Origin: Streptomyces lonarensis
Lineage (GTDB): Bacteria > Actinomycetota > Actinomycetes > Streptomycetales > Streptomycetaceae
Direction of reading: 5' to 3'
Length of the DNA stretch: 64,000 nt
Assembly (NCBI RefSeq): GCF_012033735.1
Contig: NZ_JAAVJD010000004.1
Location: 1 to 64,000, forward strand
A program made the position numbers and the translations under genes. The notes under the pieces are model-generated. The model made no database searches. It was not told where the DNA came from and saw nothing but the letters and a program-made list of their open reading frames with translations. This document shows, in pieces, positions 10,831-19,776 of this stretch (positions are counted from its first letter, which is position 1; the number at the start of each line of letters is the position of its first letter).

Positions 10831-11760
10831 TCACTCCCAGCGGTGGAACCCCTGGCCGCTCTTGCGGCCCAACTCGCCCCGGGCCACCTTCTCGCGGAGC
10901 AGCCGGGGCGGGGCGAACCGCTCGCCGAGCGTGGCGTGGAGGTGGTCGGCGATGGCCAGCCGCACGTCCAGCCCCACGAGGTCGGTGAGACGCAGCGGCC
11001 CCATCGGGTGCCGGTAGCCGAGCGTCATCGCCCGGTCGATGGCCTCGGGGTCCGCCACGCCCTCCTCCACCATCCGGATCGCCTCCAGCCCCAGCGCCAC
11101 ACCGAGGCGGCTGGAGGCGAAGCCGGGGGAGTCCCGGACGACGACGTCCTCCTTGCCCAGCGCCGCGGTCCAGGCGAGGGCCGCCCGCACCACCTGGGGG
11201 TCGGTGGCCCCGGTGGTGACCAGCTCCACCAGTGCCGAGGCAGGCACCGGGTTGAAGAAGTGCATGCCGAGGAAGCGCTCGGGCCGCTGGAGCACCGTGG
11301 CCAGCTCGGTCAACGACAGCGAACTCGTGTTGGAGGCGAGCACCGCGGCCGGGCCCACCGCCTGTTCCGCCGCGGCGAGCAACCGGGCCTTGAGCGCCGC
11401 GTCCTCCGGCACCGCCTCCACCACCAGCTCCGTCTCCGCCGGAAGGCCGTCCAGCGAGACGGCGGCCGAGACCCGGTCGGCCACGCCCGCGGGCGCCTCG
11501 GTGAGGTGGCCGCGAGCGTGCGCCCTGTGCAGGCTCTCGCCGATCGACTGCACGGCCGCCGCGGCCCGGCCGCCGTCGCTCTCCACGACGACGACCCGGG
11601 AGCCCGCGGTCGCGAAGGCCTGCGCGATGCCCGCGCCCATGCGGCCCCCACCGATCACCGCGGCGAGGAGCGGCGGGGCGGTCGGGAGCGGGGGGAGGCC
11701 CCCGGTGGTGGTGCCCGCGGTGCGGTCGCTGTCGGGGGAGAGGGGCGGTCCCTGCGTCAT
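10831..11760 (-). CDS. 3-hydroxyacyl-CoA dehydrogenase
   Basis: A 309-residue NAD-dependent dehydrogenase of the FadB/HbdA type. The Rossmann motif is AAVIGGGRMGAGIAQAFATAG with VVVVES ending strand 2. The catalytic region reads LGMHFFNPVPASALVELV (His in HFFNP), followed by KEDVVVRDSPGF and the C-terminal helical domain (YRHPMGPLRLTDLVGLD). It oxidises 3-hydroxyacyl-CoA to 3-ketoacyl-CoA in fatty-acid or butanoate metabolism. ATG 11760 was chosen from the family N-terminus and a GGAG upstream. An extra Pro-rich stretch of about 25 residues precedes the Rossmann fold. Confidence 0.93.
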   Translation of the reverse strand: MTQGPPLSPDSDRTAGTTTGGLPPLPTAPPLLAAVIGGGRMGAGIAQAFATAGSRVVVVESDGGRAAAAVQSIGESLHRAHARGHLTEAPAGVADRVSAAVSLDGLPAETELVVEAVPEDAALKARLLAAAEQAVGPAAVLASNTSSLSLTELATVLQRPERFLGMHFFNPVPASALVELVTTGATDPQVVRAALAWTAALGKEDVVVRDSPGFASSRLGVALGLEAIRMVEEGVADPEAIDRAMTLGYRHPMGPLRLTDLVGLDVRLAIADHLHATLGERFAPPRLLREKVARGELGRKSGQGFHRWE

Positions 11761-11990
11761 CTCTGCTCCGTCTGATCGGTCGTCCGGTTCCCTGGCCGCT
11801 GCCACCGTGCCCGGCCGGTGACGGCGCGCCGCGGTGTGACCCGCGGCGCGGTGGTGGCCCTGCGGAGTGCCGCCGGGGCGGTCGGGCGGCGCGGCCGCCC
11901 CAGCGTAGCGCCTGAACCGAATGGTCGGTCGGGTCGTGCGCGGGGTTTCGCGGCACGCCGCCGGGCGGAGCGCGCCGGTAGAGTGCGGCC

Positions 11991-12839
11991 ATGGCAGCCG
12001 AGGACGACGCCCCACCCGCCGGTGCCGCCCCCACCGCCGACCCGGCCGCCGCCCCCGATCCGGCCGCGAGCTGGGACCGGCTGTCCGCCGTCGGCCCGTT
12101 CTTCACCCTCGGCACGGCACCGCCCCCGCCGGGCGCCGTACCGCTCGCCGCCCTGCGCGACGGGGACACCCGGCCCTGGGAACGCCGCCTCGACCACATC
12201 GCCTCCCGGCTCGGGACGGACCAGCGCCGCGTGGCCGCCTCGCTCGCCTACCAGGGGCTCGCCTCCCGGCTGTGGTCCGTCGCCCTCGCGTCGGCGTCGG
12301 TCCTGGGGGCGGTGCCCCGGCTGACGCCGGAACAGCTGTACTGGCTGCCCGAGGGCAGCACCCCGGACGACCTCTGGACGACCGAGCCGCTCCCCGCCGC
12401 CCCCGCGCCCGGGCCCTTGTCGGCGGACCCGGACGGGCCCGATCGGCCGCGCCCGACCGGCTCGGTGGCGCTGCCTCCGGCGACCGCGGCCGCCGTCCAC
12501 CGGGCCGTCCACACCGCGCACCTGGAACCCCTGGCGCACAGTCTCCGGGCCACCACTCCGATCGCGCCCGCACTGCTGCGCGGCAACTCGGCCTCCGCCC
12601 TGGCCGGCGCCGGCCGCCAACTGCTCGACTGGGCGCGGCGGGCCCGCGCGCCCCGCGCGGCCGAGCGGGCCGCCACCCTCACCGCGGCGCTGCTGCACCA
12701 CCCCGGGACGCGTCCCGAGTGGACCGAGGACTCCGGGGCGTTCCGGCGGCGCAGCTGCTGCCTGTACTACCGGGTGCCCGGGGGCGGACTCTGCGGGGAC
12801 TGCGTCCTCGACAGGCCGCCCCGCACCGGCACGGACTGA
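11991..12839 (+). CDS. FhuF-like (2Fe-2S) iron reductase family protein
   Basis: A 282-residue protein whose C-terminus carries the FhuF cluster motif CCx10Cx2C (SCCLYYRVPGGGLCGDC). Family members bind a [2Fe-2S] cluster and reduce ferric siderophores in the cytosol. The middle section has WDRLSAVGPFFTLG and RRVAASLAYQGLASRLWSVALAS, typical of the actinomycete branch. It starts at ATG 11991 and stands alone between the dehydrogenase (divergent) and a membrane-protein pair; no siderophore genes are adjacent. Confidence 0.85.
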   Translation: MAAEDDAPPAGAAPTADPAAAPDPAASWDRLSAVGPFFTLGTAPPPPGAVPLAALRDGDTRPWERRLDHIASRLGTDQRRVAASLAYQGLASRLWSVALASASVLGAVPRLTPEQLYWLPEGSTPDDLWTTEPLPAAPAPGPLSADPDGPDRPRPTGSVALPPATAAAVHRAVHTAHLEPLAHSLRATTPIAPALLRGNSASALAGAGRQLLDWARRARAPRAAERAATLTAALLHHPGTRPEWTEDSGAFRRRSCCLYYRVPGGGLCGDCVLDRPPRTGTD

Positions 12840-13052
12840 CGCGGCGTCGGCCGGACCGTCCCGGGCCTGCCCCCCCGTGGCGCAGAACAGCCCGTCGCCG
12901 TGACGCGGACGGCCGCCGGCCGCCTCCGCTGCGCTAGGGTCGCAGCTGCCCGCGCGCCCGGCTCCGGCCCCGCCCGCGGCCACCACATCCGGGGAGGGAC
13001 ACCGCGCACCGCACGCCAGTGAGGCGTGACGGCGCGGTAGGAGGGGCGGGCC

Positions 13053-13880
13053 ATGGGGACACCTCCGGGGGAGGGGCGCGCCGAACGCCCCACCGACGAC
13101 AGTCCAGCGGGGAGCAGGCCCGGCGGGCAGCAGCCACGCCCCGGTCCCGCACACACGGGAGGGGACCGCACCGCCGACCGTCCGCAGGCGGCCGAGCCCC
13201 ACGCGCCCACCGCAGCGCAGCCGCCCGCGCTGCCGCGACCGCACCGGATCGTCCTCATGGCCGCCGCAGGGGCCATGGCCCTCGGCGTGACCCTCCACAT
13301 GGGGGCCACCTTCCTGCACGTCGCGCCCGAGAACGTGCTGCGCCAGGAGCACGGGCCGGCCATCCGCGGCTATCTCTACCCCGAGTTCCGGCAGGCCTGG
13401 AACCTGTTCGCCCCCGAGCTGCCGACCAGCGACGTCACACTGCACGCCCGAGCCACCGTCCGCGACGGAGCCGGGGAGCGGACCACCACGCCCTGGACCG
13501 ACGTCTCCGCGCCCGACCTCGCCGAGCTGAGTTCGGGGCCGCTGCCCAGCCGGGGCCGCCACCAACTGCGCAAACTCTGGAGCGACATCAGAGCACTGGG
13601 CGCCCAGGACGGCCAGGTGACCGGAGCCCGCGCCGACGACCTGCGGACCGCTACGGCCCGGATCGCGCTGGACCGCCTCGACCTGCCCGAGGGCGAGATC
13701 GAGTCCGTCCAGTTCCGCACCGTCACCACCCCCATTCCCCCGCCCCGGTGGGCCGGGGGGCAGCACGCCGCCGAGCCCGAGGTCACGGAGCACGGCTGGT
13801 GGTCGCTGCCCGTCGGCGAGACGTCCGCACCGTCCGACGCGGCCCCTGAGCCGCCCGCGGGACCGGAGGTCGGACGATGA
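13053..13880 (+). CDS. DUF5819 family membrane-anchored protein
   Basis: A 275-residue protein with a disordered Pro/Gly-rich N-terminus (about 65 residues), one transmembrane helix (IVLMAAAGAMALGVTLHMGATFL) and an extracytoplasmic domain beginning YLYPEFRQAWNLFAPELPTSD, a DUF5819 hallmark. It overlaps the following HTTM gene by 4 nt (ATGA). These two families are habitually adjacent in actinomycetes and probably form one membrane complex. Function is unknown. Confidence 0.85.
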   Translation: MGTPPGEGRAERPTDDSPAGSRPGGQQPRPGPAHTGGDRTADRPQAAEPHAPTAAQPPALPRPHRIVLMAAAGAMALGVTLHMGATFLHVAPENVLRQEHGPAIRGYLYPEFRQAWNLFAPELPTSDVTLHARATVRDGAGERTTTPWTDVSAPDLAELSSGPLPSRGRHQLRKLWSDIRALGAQDGQVTGARADDLRTATARIALDRLDLPEGEIESVQFRTVTTPIPPPRWAGGQHAAEPEVTEHGWWSLPVGETSAPSDAAPEPPAGPEVGR

Positions 13881-15379
13881 GCCCCGACGAGGCGGTCGGC
13901 CCGGACCGCACACTCGCCGGCGCCGGCGCCGGGGTGCCACCTCATGCCGCCGCCCCGCAGGCGGACCGGCGGCCCGCCTCCGCCGCCTCGCACCCGCCGC
14001 CCGGCGGGCCGGGGGGCGACGGCTTCACGGGCGGCTGGACCGATCGCGCCTCGCGCCGCCCCCACGCCACGCGGCAGTCGGCCGTCGTCCGGATCGCCGT
14101 CGGCGCGATCTGGCTCGCGATCCTGCTCCGCGAATGGCCCAACCGCCACCAGATCTGGGGCCCGGACGCCCCCTGGACCCAGGACGCCGCCCGCCGCACG
14201 GTCGCCGACAGCGGCGGGTTCACCGTCCTCACCTGGGTGGACGGCTCCTGGTGGTTCGAGCTCTGCTACCTGGCGGCGATCTGCGTCGCCGTCTGCGTGG
14301 TGCTCGGCTGGCGCACCCGCGCCACCACCGTCCTGCTCGCGCTGTCCGTCATGTCCTTCCAGCACCGCAACGACTTCGTGCTCAACGCGGGCGAGAACAT
14401 CCTCCGCATCGCCGCCGTCTACCTCGTGCTCACCCGCTGCGCGCACGTCTGGTCGCTGGACGCCGCCCGCCTGCGGAGGCTCGGCGCCACGCGGTGGAGC
14501 GAGGCAGCGCGCAAGGGTGCAGCCGAGGACCGGGGCGCCGCCGTCGTCTGGATCGTCACCGGCGCACTGCTGACCGCGGCGGCACTCACCGGCAACCTCA
14601 CCCCCGCGTGGACCGTGCTGCTCGCCGGCGTCTGGGCCGCGCACGGCATCGCCGCGCGACTGCGCCTCGCGGCCTCACCGGCCACCCGGGAGACGGCGGA
14701 ACGGGTGGGCAACCTGCTCCACAACTCCGGTGTCCTGCTGCTCATGGCGCAGATCTGCCTCGTCTACGCGGCGGCCGGTTGGTACAAGATCCAGGGCAGC
14801 ACCTGGCAGGACGGCACCGCCGTCCACTGGTCGATGCACATCGGCTTCCTCCAGCCCTGGCCGGCGCTCACCGACCTCGTCACCTCCAACAGCGGCATCG
14901 TGCTGCTGCTGACGTACCTCACCGTCGCCGTGCAGGTCGCCTTCCCGTTCTGCCTGCTGAACCGGCGGGTCAAGAACGTCATGCTGTGCGTCATCGTCGC
15001 GGAGCACCTCGGCATCGCCGTGCTCATGGGCCTGCCGTTCTTCTCCCTGGCGATGATCGCGGTGGACCTGATCTTCCTCCCCACGGTCTGGCTGCTCCGG
15101 GTGGAACACCTCGCGCGGTCGGGGCGCCACCGGCTGCGCCAGTGGAGTGACACGCGACGGTGGCCCGCCGAGTCGAGGGGCGACAGTGGTGACGGCAGCG
15201 CGGGCCCTGGTCCGACGGTGCCCGACCGTGCCGCCCCGGACAGCGGCGGTTCGGTCCGCGCGGGTTCGGACGGCGCCGGTTCGGAGGCTGTCGGCCCACC
15301 GCGCGGGACCGCGCCACCGGGCGGCGTCGGAGCCGCTGCGGCACTGCCCGAGCCCCGCCGGCCCGACGGCCCGGAGTAG
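13877..15379 (+). CDS. HTTM-domain multipass membrane protein
   Basis: A 500-residue protein with several hydrophobic segments and the HTTM (vitamin-K-dependent carboxylase-related) fold: LREWPNRHQIWGPDAPWT, LSVMSFQHRNDFVLNAGENILRIAAVYLVL and AAGWYKIQGSTWQDGTAVHWSM are family blocks. Both the N-terminal 60 and the C-terminal 75 residues are low complexity. It is translationally coupled to the DUF5819 gene. HTTM proteins are proposed integral membrane enzymes or transporters; no carboxylase activity is shown for this branch. Confidence 0.88.
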   Translation: MSPDEAVGPDRTLAGAGAGVPPHAAAPQADRRPASAASHPPPGGPGGDGFTGGWTDRASRRPHATRQSAVVRIAVGAIWLAILLREWPNRHQIWGPDAPWTQDAARRTVADSGGFTVLTWVDGSWWFELCYLAAICVAVCVVLGWRTRATTVLLALSVMSFQHRNDFVLNAGENILRIAAVYLVLTRCAHVWSLDAARLRRLGATRWSEAARKGAAEDRGAAVVWIVTGALLTAAALTGNLTPAWTVLLAGVWAAHGIAARLRLAASPATRETAERVGNLLHNSGVLLLMAQICLVYAAAGWYKIQGSTWQDGTAVHWSMHIGFLQPWPALTDLVTSNSGIVLLLTYLTVAVQVAFPFCLLNRRVKNVMLCVIVAEHLGIAVLMGLPFFSLAMIAVDLIFLPTVWLLRVEHLARSGRHRLRQWSDTRRWPAESRGDSGDGSAGPGPTVPDRAAPDSGGSVRAGSDGAGSEAVGPPRGTAPPGGVGAAAALPEPRRPDGPE

Positions 15380-15459
15380 ACCCGCGGCCTGCCCGGGGGC
15401 CGCACCGTAGAGGTGGCCCGGCCGGGGAAGACAACCGTGCTCGCGGGTGTTGGCGGGAC

Positions 15460-16581
15460 ATGGACACCGACACAGCGAACGTCGTCGACAGCGAGGTCGT
15501 GGTGATCGGTGCCGGGCAGGCGGGGCTGTCCACCGCCCACCACCTCGCCCGACGCGGACTCGCCCCCGGCACCGAGCTCGTCGTGCTGGACGGCTCCCCG
15601 GCGCCGGGCGGTGCCTGGCAGCACCGCTGGCCCACGCTCACCTTCGGACAGGTCCACGGCATCCACGCCCTCCCCGGCATGGAACTGACCGGCGCCGACC
15701 CCGACCGGCCGTCGTCGGCCGTCCTCGGCGAGTACTTCGCCGACTACGAGGACCACTACGGCCTGCGGGTCCGGCGACCGGTTCGCGTGCGCCGGGTACG
15801 GGACGACGGCGCGGGCCGTCTGCTGGTCGAGACCGACCACGGGGTCTGGCGCACCCGTGCCCTCGTCAACGCCACCGGGACCTGGGAGAGCCCGTTCCGG
15901 CCGAACGTACCCGGCCACGATCGCTTCCGCGGTCGGCACCTGCACACCGCCGACTACCGGGGGCCGCAGGAGATGCGCGACGCCCGCGTCGTCGTGGTCG
16001 GCGGCGGCACCTCCGCGGTCCAGCACCTGCTGGAGATCGCGCCTCTCGCCCGTTCCACCACCTGGGTGACCCGCCGACCGCCGGTGTTCCGCAGCACGGA
16101 GTTCGATCCGGAGGAGGGGCGTCGCGCGGTCGCCCTCGTCGACCGCCGCGTCCGGGCAGGGCTGCCGCCCCGCAGCGTGGTCTCCGTGACCGGCCTGCCG
16201 ATGAACGAGGCCGTGCGCCGCGGCCGGCAGGACGGCACGCTGGACCGGTTCCCGATGTTCGACGAGATCACCCCCGACGGCGTGGCCTGGGCGGACGGCA
16301 GCACCGTGACCGCGGACGTGCTGCTCTGGGCGACCGGGTTCCGCCCCGCCGTACGCCATCTCGCCCCGCTCCGCCTCCGCGAGCCGGGCGGCGGCATCAG
16401 CATGGACGGCACCCGCGCCGTCCGTGACCCCCGCGTGCACCTCGTCGGGTACGGACCGTCCGCCTCCACCATCGGCGCCAACCGCGCGGGGCGCGCCGCC
16501 GCGCGGGAGATAGACGCGCTGCTCTACGGCGTGCGACCGGCCCGCGACGCCGACGCCAGGGCCCAACCGGTCGCCGCCTGA
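15460..16581 (+). CDS. Flavin-dependent monooxygenase/oxidoreductase
   Basis: A 373-residue protein with two dinucleotide-binding folds: FAD motif EVVVIGAGQAGLSTAHHLARRG near the N-terminus and NADPH motif VVVVGGGTSAVQHLLEIAPLA in the middle. A late ATG-type motif LLWATGFRPAVRHL is present. These mark the FMO/Baeyer-Villiger-related family (YczJ/TrkA-like). ATG 15460 is the first good start. It is monocistronic and its substrate is unknown. Confidence 0.88.
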   Translation: MDTDTANVVDSEVVVIGAGQAGLSTAHHLARRGLAPGTELVVLDGSPAPGGAWQHRWPTLTFGQVHGIHALPGMELTGADPDRPSSAVLGEYFADYEDHYGLRVRRPVRVRRVRDDGAGRLLVETDHGVWRTRALVNATGTWESPFRPNVPGHDRFRGRHLHTADYRGPQEMRDARVVVVGGGTSAVQHLLEIAPLARSTTWVTRRPPVFRSTEFDPEEGRRAVALVDRRVRAGLPPRSVVSVTGLPMNEAVRRGRQDGTLDRFPMFDEITPDGVAWADGSTVTADVLLWATGFRPAVRHLAPLRLREPGGGISMDGTRAVRDPRVHLVGYGPSASTIGANRAGRAAAREIDALLYGVRPARDADARAQPVAA

Positions 16582-16670
16582 CCCCGGCCCGGAGCCGCGC
16601 GGAACCGGAGTGTGACTCCACCGCGCACCGTCCGAACCGGGACCCGCTCGCGCGACGGCAGTCGCGCGGG

Positions 16671-17687
16671 TCAGGCGTCCCGCGCCCGGCTGGGCTGGAC
16701 CCGCTTCGGCTCGCCCGGCATCTTCGGGTGGTCCGGCGGGTAGGGCAGATCCCCGAGCCCGCGGTCCCGGGCGTCCCGCTCCGCCTGCTCCAGCACCCGC
16801 TCCAAGCGGCCCGGCTCCTCCGCCATCCCCGCGTGCACGTCCCCGACCGACGCGAAACGCTCCCGCATCGTCATGATGTCGAAGTCGCCCGGAGCGACCC
16901 GCGGCACCTCGTCCCACCGCAGCGGGGCCGAGACCGGTGCGTGCGAACGGGGCCGCACCGAGTAAGCCCCCGCCATCGTCCGGTCGCGCGCCGTCTGGTT
17001 GAAGTCCACGAAGATGCGCTCCCCGCGTTCCTCCTTCCACCACGACGTCGTCACCCGGTCCGGCTCACGACGCTCCAGCTCCCGGCCGAGCGTGATCACC
17101 GCCCGGCGCACCTCCACGAACGACCACTCGGGGGCGATCGGCACGAAGACGTGCAGCCCGCGCCCGCCGGACGTCTTCGGCCACCCCGTCAACCCGAAGT
17201 CCGCCAGCACCTCCCGCAGCACCGGCGCCACCCGGGCGGCGTCGGAGAAGTCCGTGCCGGGCTGCGGGTCCAGGTCGATCCGCATCTCGTCCGGCCGGTC
17301 GGGGGATTCCCGCCGCACCGGCCACGGGTGGAACGTCAGCGTCCCCAGGTTCGCCGCCCACAGCACGGCCGCGGCGTCCTCCGGGCAGAACTCGTGCGCC
17401 GTGCGCCCGCTGGGGAAGGTCACCTGCCCGGTGGGGATCCAGTCGGGCAGGTTGCGCGGCGCCCGCTTCTGGTAGAACGACTCGCCGTCCACCCCGTCGG
17501 GGAAGCGCTCCAGGGTGGTGGGACGCCCCCGCAGCGCCCGCGCGACGCCGTCACCGACCGCCAGGTAGTACTCCACCAGGTCCCGCTTGGTCCACCCGCG
17601 CGCGGGAAAGAACGGCTTCTCCGGGCTGGTCACCCGCACCGTGCGGTCCCCCACGGTCAGCTCCAGCGGATCTCCGTAGCGCGCCAT
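16671..17687 (-). CDS. LigD-type polymerase (primase) domain, NHEJ
   Basis: A 338-residue archaeo-eukaryotic primase-family polymerase for end repair in non-homologous end joining. Visible family blocks are SPEKPFFPARGWTKRDLVEYY, RPTTLERFPDGVDGESFYQKRAP, MRIDLDPQPGTDF (the catalytic DxD as DLDP), KTSGGRGLHVFVPI and FVDFNQTARDRTMAGAYSVR. It lacks ligase and nuclease domains, so it is a free-standing version of what is one domain in Mycobacterium LigD. It is divergent from the ligase gene at 17869 and the two probably work together with a Ku protein not in this window. ATG 17687 is chosen by homology. Confidence 0.93.
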   Translation of the reverse strand: MARYGDPLELTVGDRTVRVTSPEKPFFPARGWTKRDLVEYYLAVGDGVARALRGRPTTLERFPDGVDGESFYQKRAPRNLPDWIPTGQVTFPSGRTAHEFCPEDAAAVLWAANLGTLTFHPWPVRRESPDRPDEMRIDLDPQPGTDFSDAARVAPVLREVLADFGLTGWPKTSGGRGLHVFVPIAPEWSFVEVRRAVITLGRELERREPDRVTTSWWKEERGERIFVDFNQTARDRTMAGAYSVRPRSHAPVSAPLRWDEVPRVAPGDFDIMTMRERFASVGDVHAGMAEEPGRLERVLEQAERDARDRGLGDLPYPPDHPKMPGEPKRVQPSRARDA

Positions 17688-17868
17688 GGCCTCACGGTAA
17701 GCGCGCCCTCTGCCTGCCGCCTCCGGACGACGTCGGGCAGCCTCGGGGGCGGATGTCCGGCGGCGGGTGTCGGGAGGCGGGTGTCGGGAGGCCGCCCTCG
17801 GCGGGGCCCGCTCCCACGACCGCGCCTCGCCGCGCGGGGCAGCCGCCCCGCGCGCACAATCAACCGGT

Positions 17869-18930
17869 ATGGACCTACCGGTGATGCCCCCCGTCCTCCC
17901 GATGCTCGCCCGCGCAGCCGACCGCATCCCCCCGGGGCTGAGCTACGAGGCCAAATGGGACGGCTACCGGGCCCTCGTCTTCCGCGACGGCGACGAGATC
18001 GAGATCGGCAGCCGCACCGGCAAGTCCCTCGCCCGCTACTTCCCCGAACTCCTCCCCGCCCTGCGCGACAACCTGCCGCGCCGCTGCGTCACGGACGGCG
18101 AGATCGTCGTCGCCCGCGACGGCCACCTCGACTTCGACGCCCTCCAGGAGCGCATCCACCCGGCCGACTCCCGGGTACGGCGGCTGGCGGCGGAGATCCC
18201 CGCCGCCTATGTGGCGTTCGACCTGCTCGCCCTCGACCGCAGCGACCTCCTCGGGGCGCCCTTCCGCGAGCGCCGCGCCCTGCTGGCCGAGGCGCTGGGC
18301 GAGGCGTCGCCGCCCGTGCACCTCGCGCCCGCCACCGACGACCACCGGCTGGCGGCGCGCTGGTTCGACGAGTTCGAGGGAGCCGGCCTCGACGGGATCG
18401 TCGCGAAACGCCCCGACGCCCCCTACCGCCCGGGCGAGCGCACCATGATCAAGATCAAGCACGAACGGACCGCTGACTGTGTCGTGGCGGGCATCCGACT
18501 GCACAAGAGCGGCCCCGTCGTGGGCTCCCTGCTGCTCGGACTGTACGACGACCGCGGCAGACTCCAGCAGGTCGGCGCCTGCGGAGCGTTTCCCATGCGC
18601 CGCCGCGCGGAGCTCATGGACGAACTACGGCCGCTGCTGATGGACGAGGACCCCGCCGGCCACCCGTGGGCCGACTGGCGCAACGCGGACGCCCACACCG
18701 AGAACCGCATGCCCGGCACCCCCCACCGCTGGAGCGGCCAGAAGGACGCCGACTGGTTGCCGCTGCGCCCCGACCGTGTCTGCGAGGTGGCCTACGACCA
18801 CCTCCAGGGCGACCGGTTCCGACACACCGCCCAGTTCCGCCGCTGGCGGGAGGACCGCACCCCGCAGAGCTGCACCTACGCCCAGCTCGACCGTCCCACC
18901 GGCCCCGACCTCGGAACCGTGCTGCGCTGA
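17869..18930 (+). CDS. ATP-dependent DNA ligase (LigC/LigD ligase domain)
   Basis: A 353-residue ATP-dependent ligase that seals nicks during end joining. Motif I is YEAKWDGYRALV (adenylated Lys). Others are GSRTGKSLARYFPE, DGEIVV, AFDLLALDRSDL, DGIVAKRPDAPYRPG and MIKIKHERTADCV (motif V), followed by an OB-fold domain. It is a separate gene, divergent from the polymerase gene. ATG 17869 starts just before the typical MLA segment (PPVLPMLARA). Confidence 0.94.
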   Translation: MDLPVMPPVLPMLARAADRIPPGLSYEAKWDGYRALVFRDGDEIEIGSRTGKSLARYFPELLPALRDNLPRRCVTDGEIVVARDGHLDFDALQERIHPADSRVRRLAAEIPAAYVAFDLLALDRSDLLGAPFRERRALLAEALGEASPPVHLAPATDDHRLAARWFDEFEGAGLDGIVAKRPDAPYRPGERTMIKIKHERTADCVVAGIRLHKSGPVVGSLLLGLYDDRGRLQQVGACGAFPMRRRAELMDELRPLLMDEDPAGHPWADWRNADAHTENRMPGTPHRWSGQKDADWLPLRPDRVCEVAYDHLQGDRFRHTAQFRRWREDRTPQSCTYAQLDRPTGPDLGTVLR

Positions 18931-19033
18931 ACCGTCCCCGGACACGGTCGGCGCCGTCCGCTCCTCCGACCACCTCCGGCCGCCCGTCCCGCCGGCCCTC
19001 CCGGGGAGGTGCGCCGAGCCGTAGGGTTGCCGC

Positions 19034-19438
19034 ATGAGCGACGGCCCGGATTCACACAGCGGCGAACTGGAACGACTCGACGCCGGCAAGTACGTGCTGG
19101 TCACCACCTACCGCCGGGACGGACGCACCGTCCCCACCCCGGTCTGGAAGGTGCGCGACGGTGACGCGCTCGGTGTCTGGACCAACGCCGGCTCCGGCAA
19201 GGTCAAACGCATCCGCAACCGCGGCGACGTCCTGCTCGCCCCCTGCGACGTGCGCGGCCGCCCCACGGGCCCGGAGGTCCGCGGTCACGCCGAGCTCCTC
19301 GACGACGAGGGCAACCGCCGCTACCGGCGGCTGATCGCCCGCCGCTACCGGCTCACCGGCCCACTCGTCCTGCTCGGCAGCCGCCTCCGCCACGGGGTGC
19401 GCGGCACGGTGGGCATCCGCATCACCGTCGCCGAGTAG
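19034..19438 (+). CDS. PPOX-class, probably F420-dependent, oxidoreductase
   Basis: A 134-residue split-barrel protein of the pyridoxamine-5'-phosphate-oxidase fold. GKYVLVTTYRRDGRTVPTPVWKVRDGD, VWTNAGSGKVKRIRNRGDVLLAPCDVRGRP and VRGHAELLDDEGNRR match the actinomycete PPOX-class F420-dependent family (Rv1155-like). Cofactor and substrate are inferred from family only. It ends about 140 bases before the tRNA that is the prophage integration site. Confidence 0.85.
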   Translation: MSDGPDSHSGELERLDAGKYVLVTTYRRDGRTVPTPVWKVRDGDALGVWTNAGSGKVKRIRNRGDVLLAPCDVRGRPTGPEVRGHAELLDDEGNRRYRRLIARRYRLTGPLVLLGSRLRHGVRGTVGIRITVAE

Positions 19439-19581
19439 CGAGTCCTCACGGCTCGCCCCGAACGCGCCCCCGGACCACGGTCCACCAGCCGCCGACCCAC
19501 CCCGGGGGTGTGCGCGGGCCACCACCGGAGTGGGGTATTGTTCTTTGTGCACGGAGCGCCGGGGGACCGGCGGGACGAGCA

Positions 19582-19656
<75 letters not shown>

Positions 19657-19675
19657 ACTGTAGTAGCAGGTCGGA

Positions 19676-19701
19676 GGGCTCTCACCGGAAGGTGAGGGCC
19701 C
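19676..19701 (+). terminator. Terminator of tRNA-Pro
   Basis: GGGCTCTCACC (19676-19686) pairs with GGTGAGGGCCC (19691-19701) around a GGAA loop, with one G-T pair, followed by TTTCT. This is a classical intrinsic terminator just after the tRNA. Confidence 0.8.
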
Positions 19702-19720
19702 TTTCTCGTGCCCGGGCACG

Positions 19721-19776
19721 GCTCCTGGGTCAGCTCCTGGGTCAACAGCTTCCCGCCTGACCCGCTACTGACCCAG
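19721..19776. repeat. Direct and inverted CTGGGTCA repeats beside attL
   Basis: GCTCCTGGGTCA occurs twice in perfect tandem (19721-19732 and 19733-19744), and the inverted TGACCCAG lies at 19769-19776 over the integrase stop codon. Such repeats beside an att core are candidate arm-type binding sites for the integrase or excisionase. The assignment is inferred from position. Confidence 0.5.

Noticed and set aside
11757-13940. Long minus-strand frame of 727 codons across the FhuF-like and DUF5819 genes
   Set aside because: It covers two recognisable opposite-strand genes and the gap between them and has only Gly/Arg/Pro-rich sequence; no start context or domain.
14764-17043. Minus-strand frame of 759 codons opposite HTTM and monooxygenase genes
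   Set aside because: No domain; antisense shadow of two motif-bearing genes.
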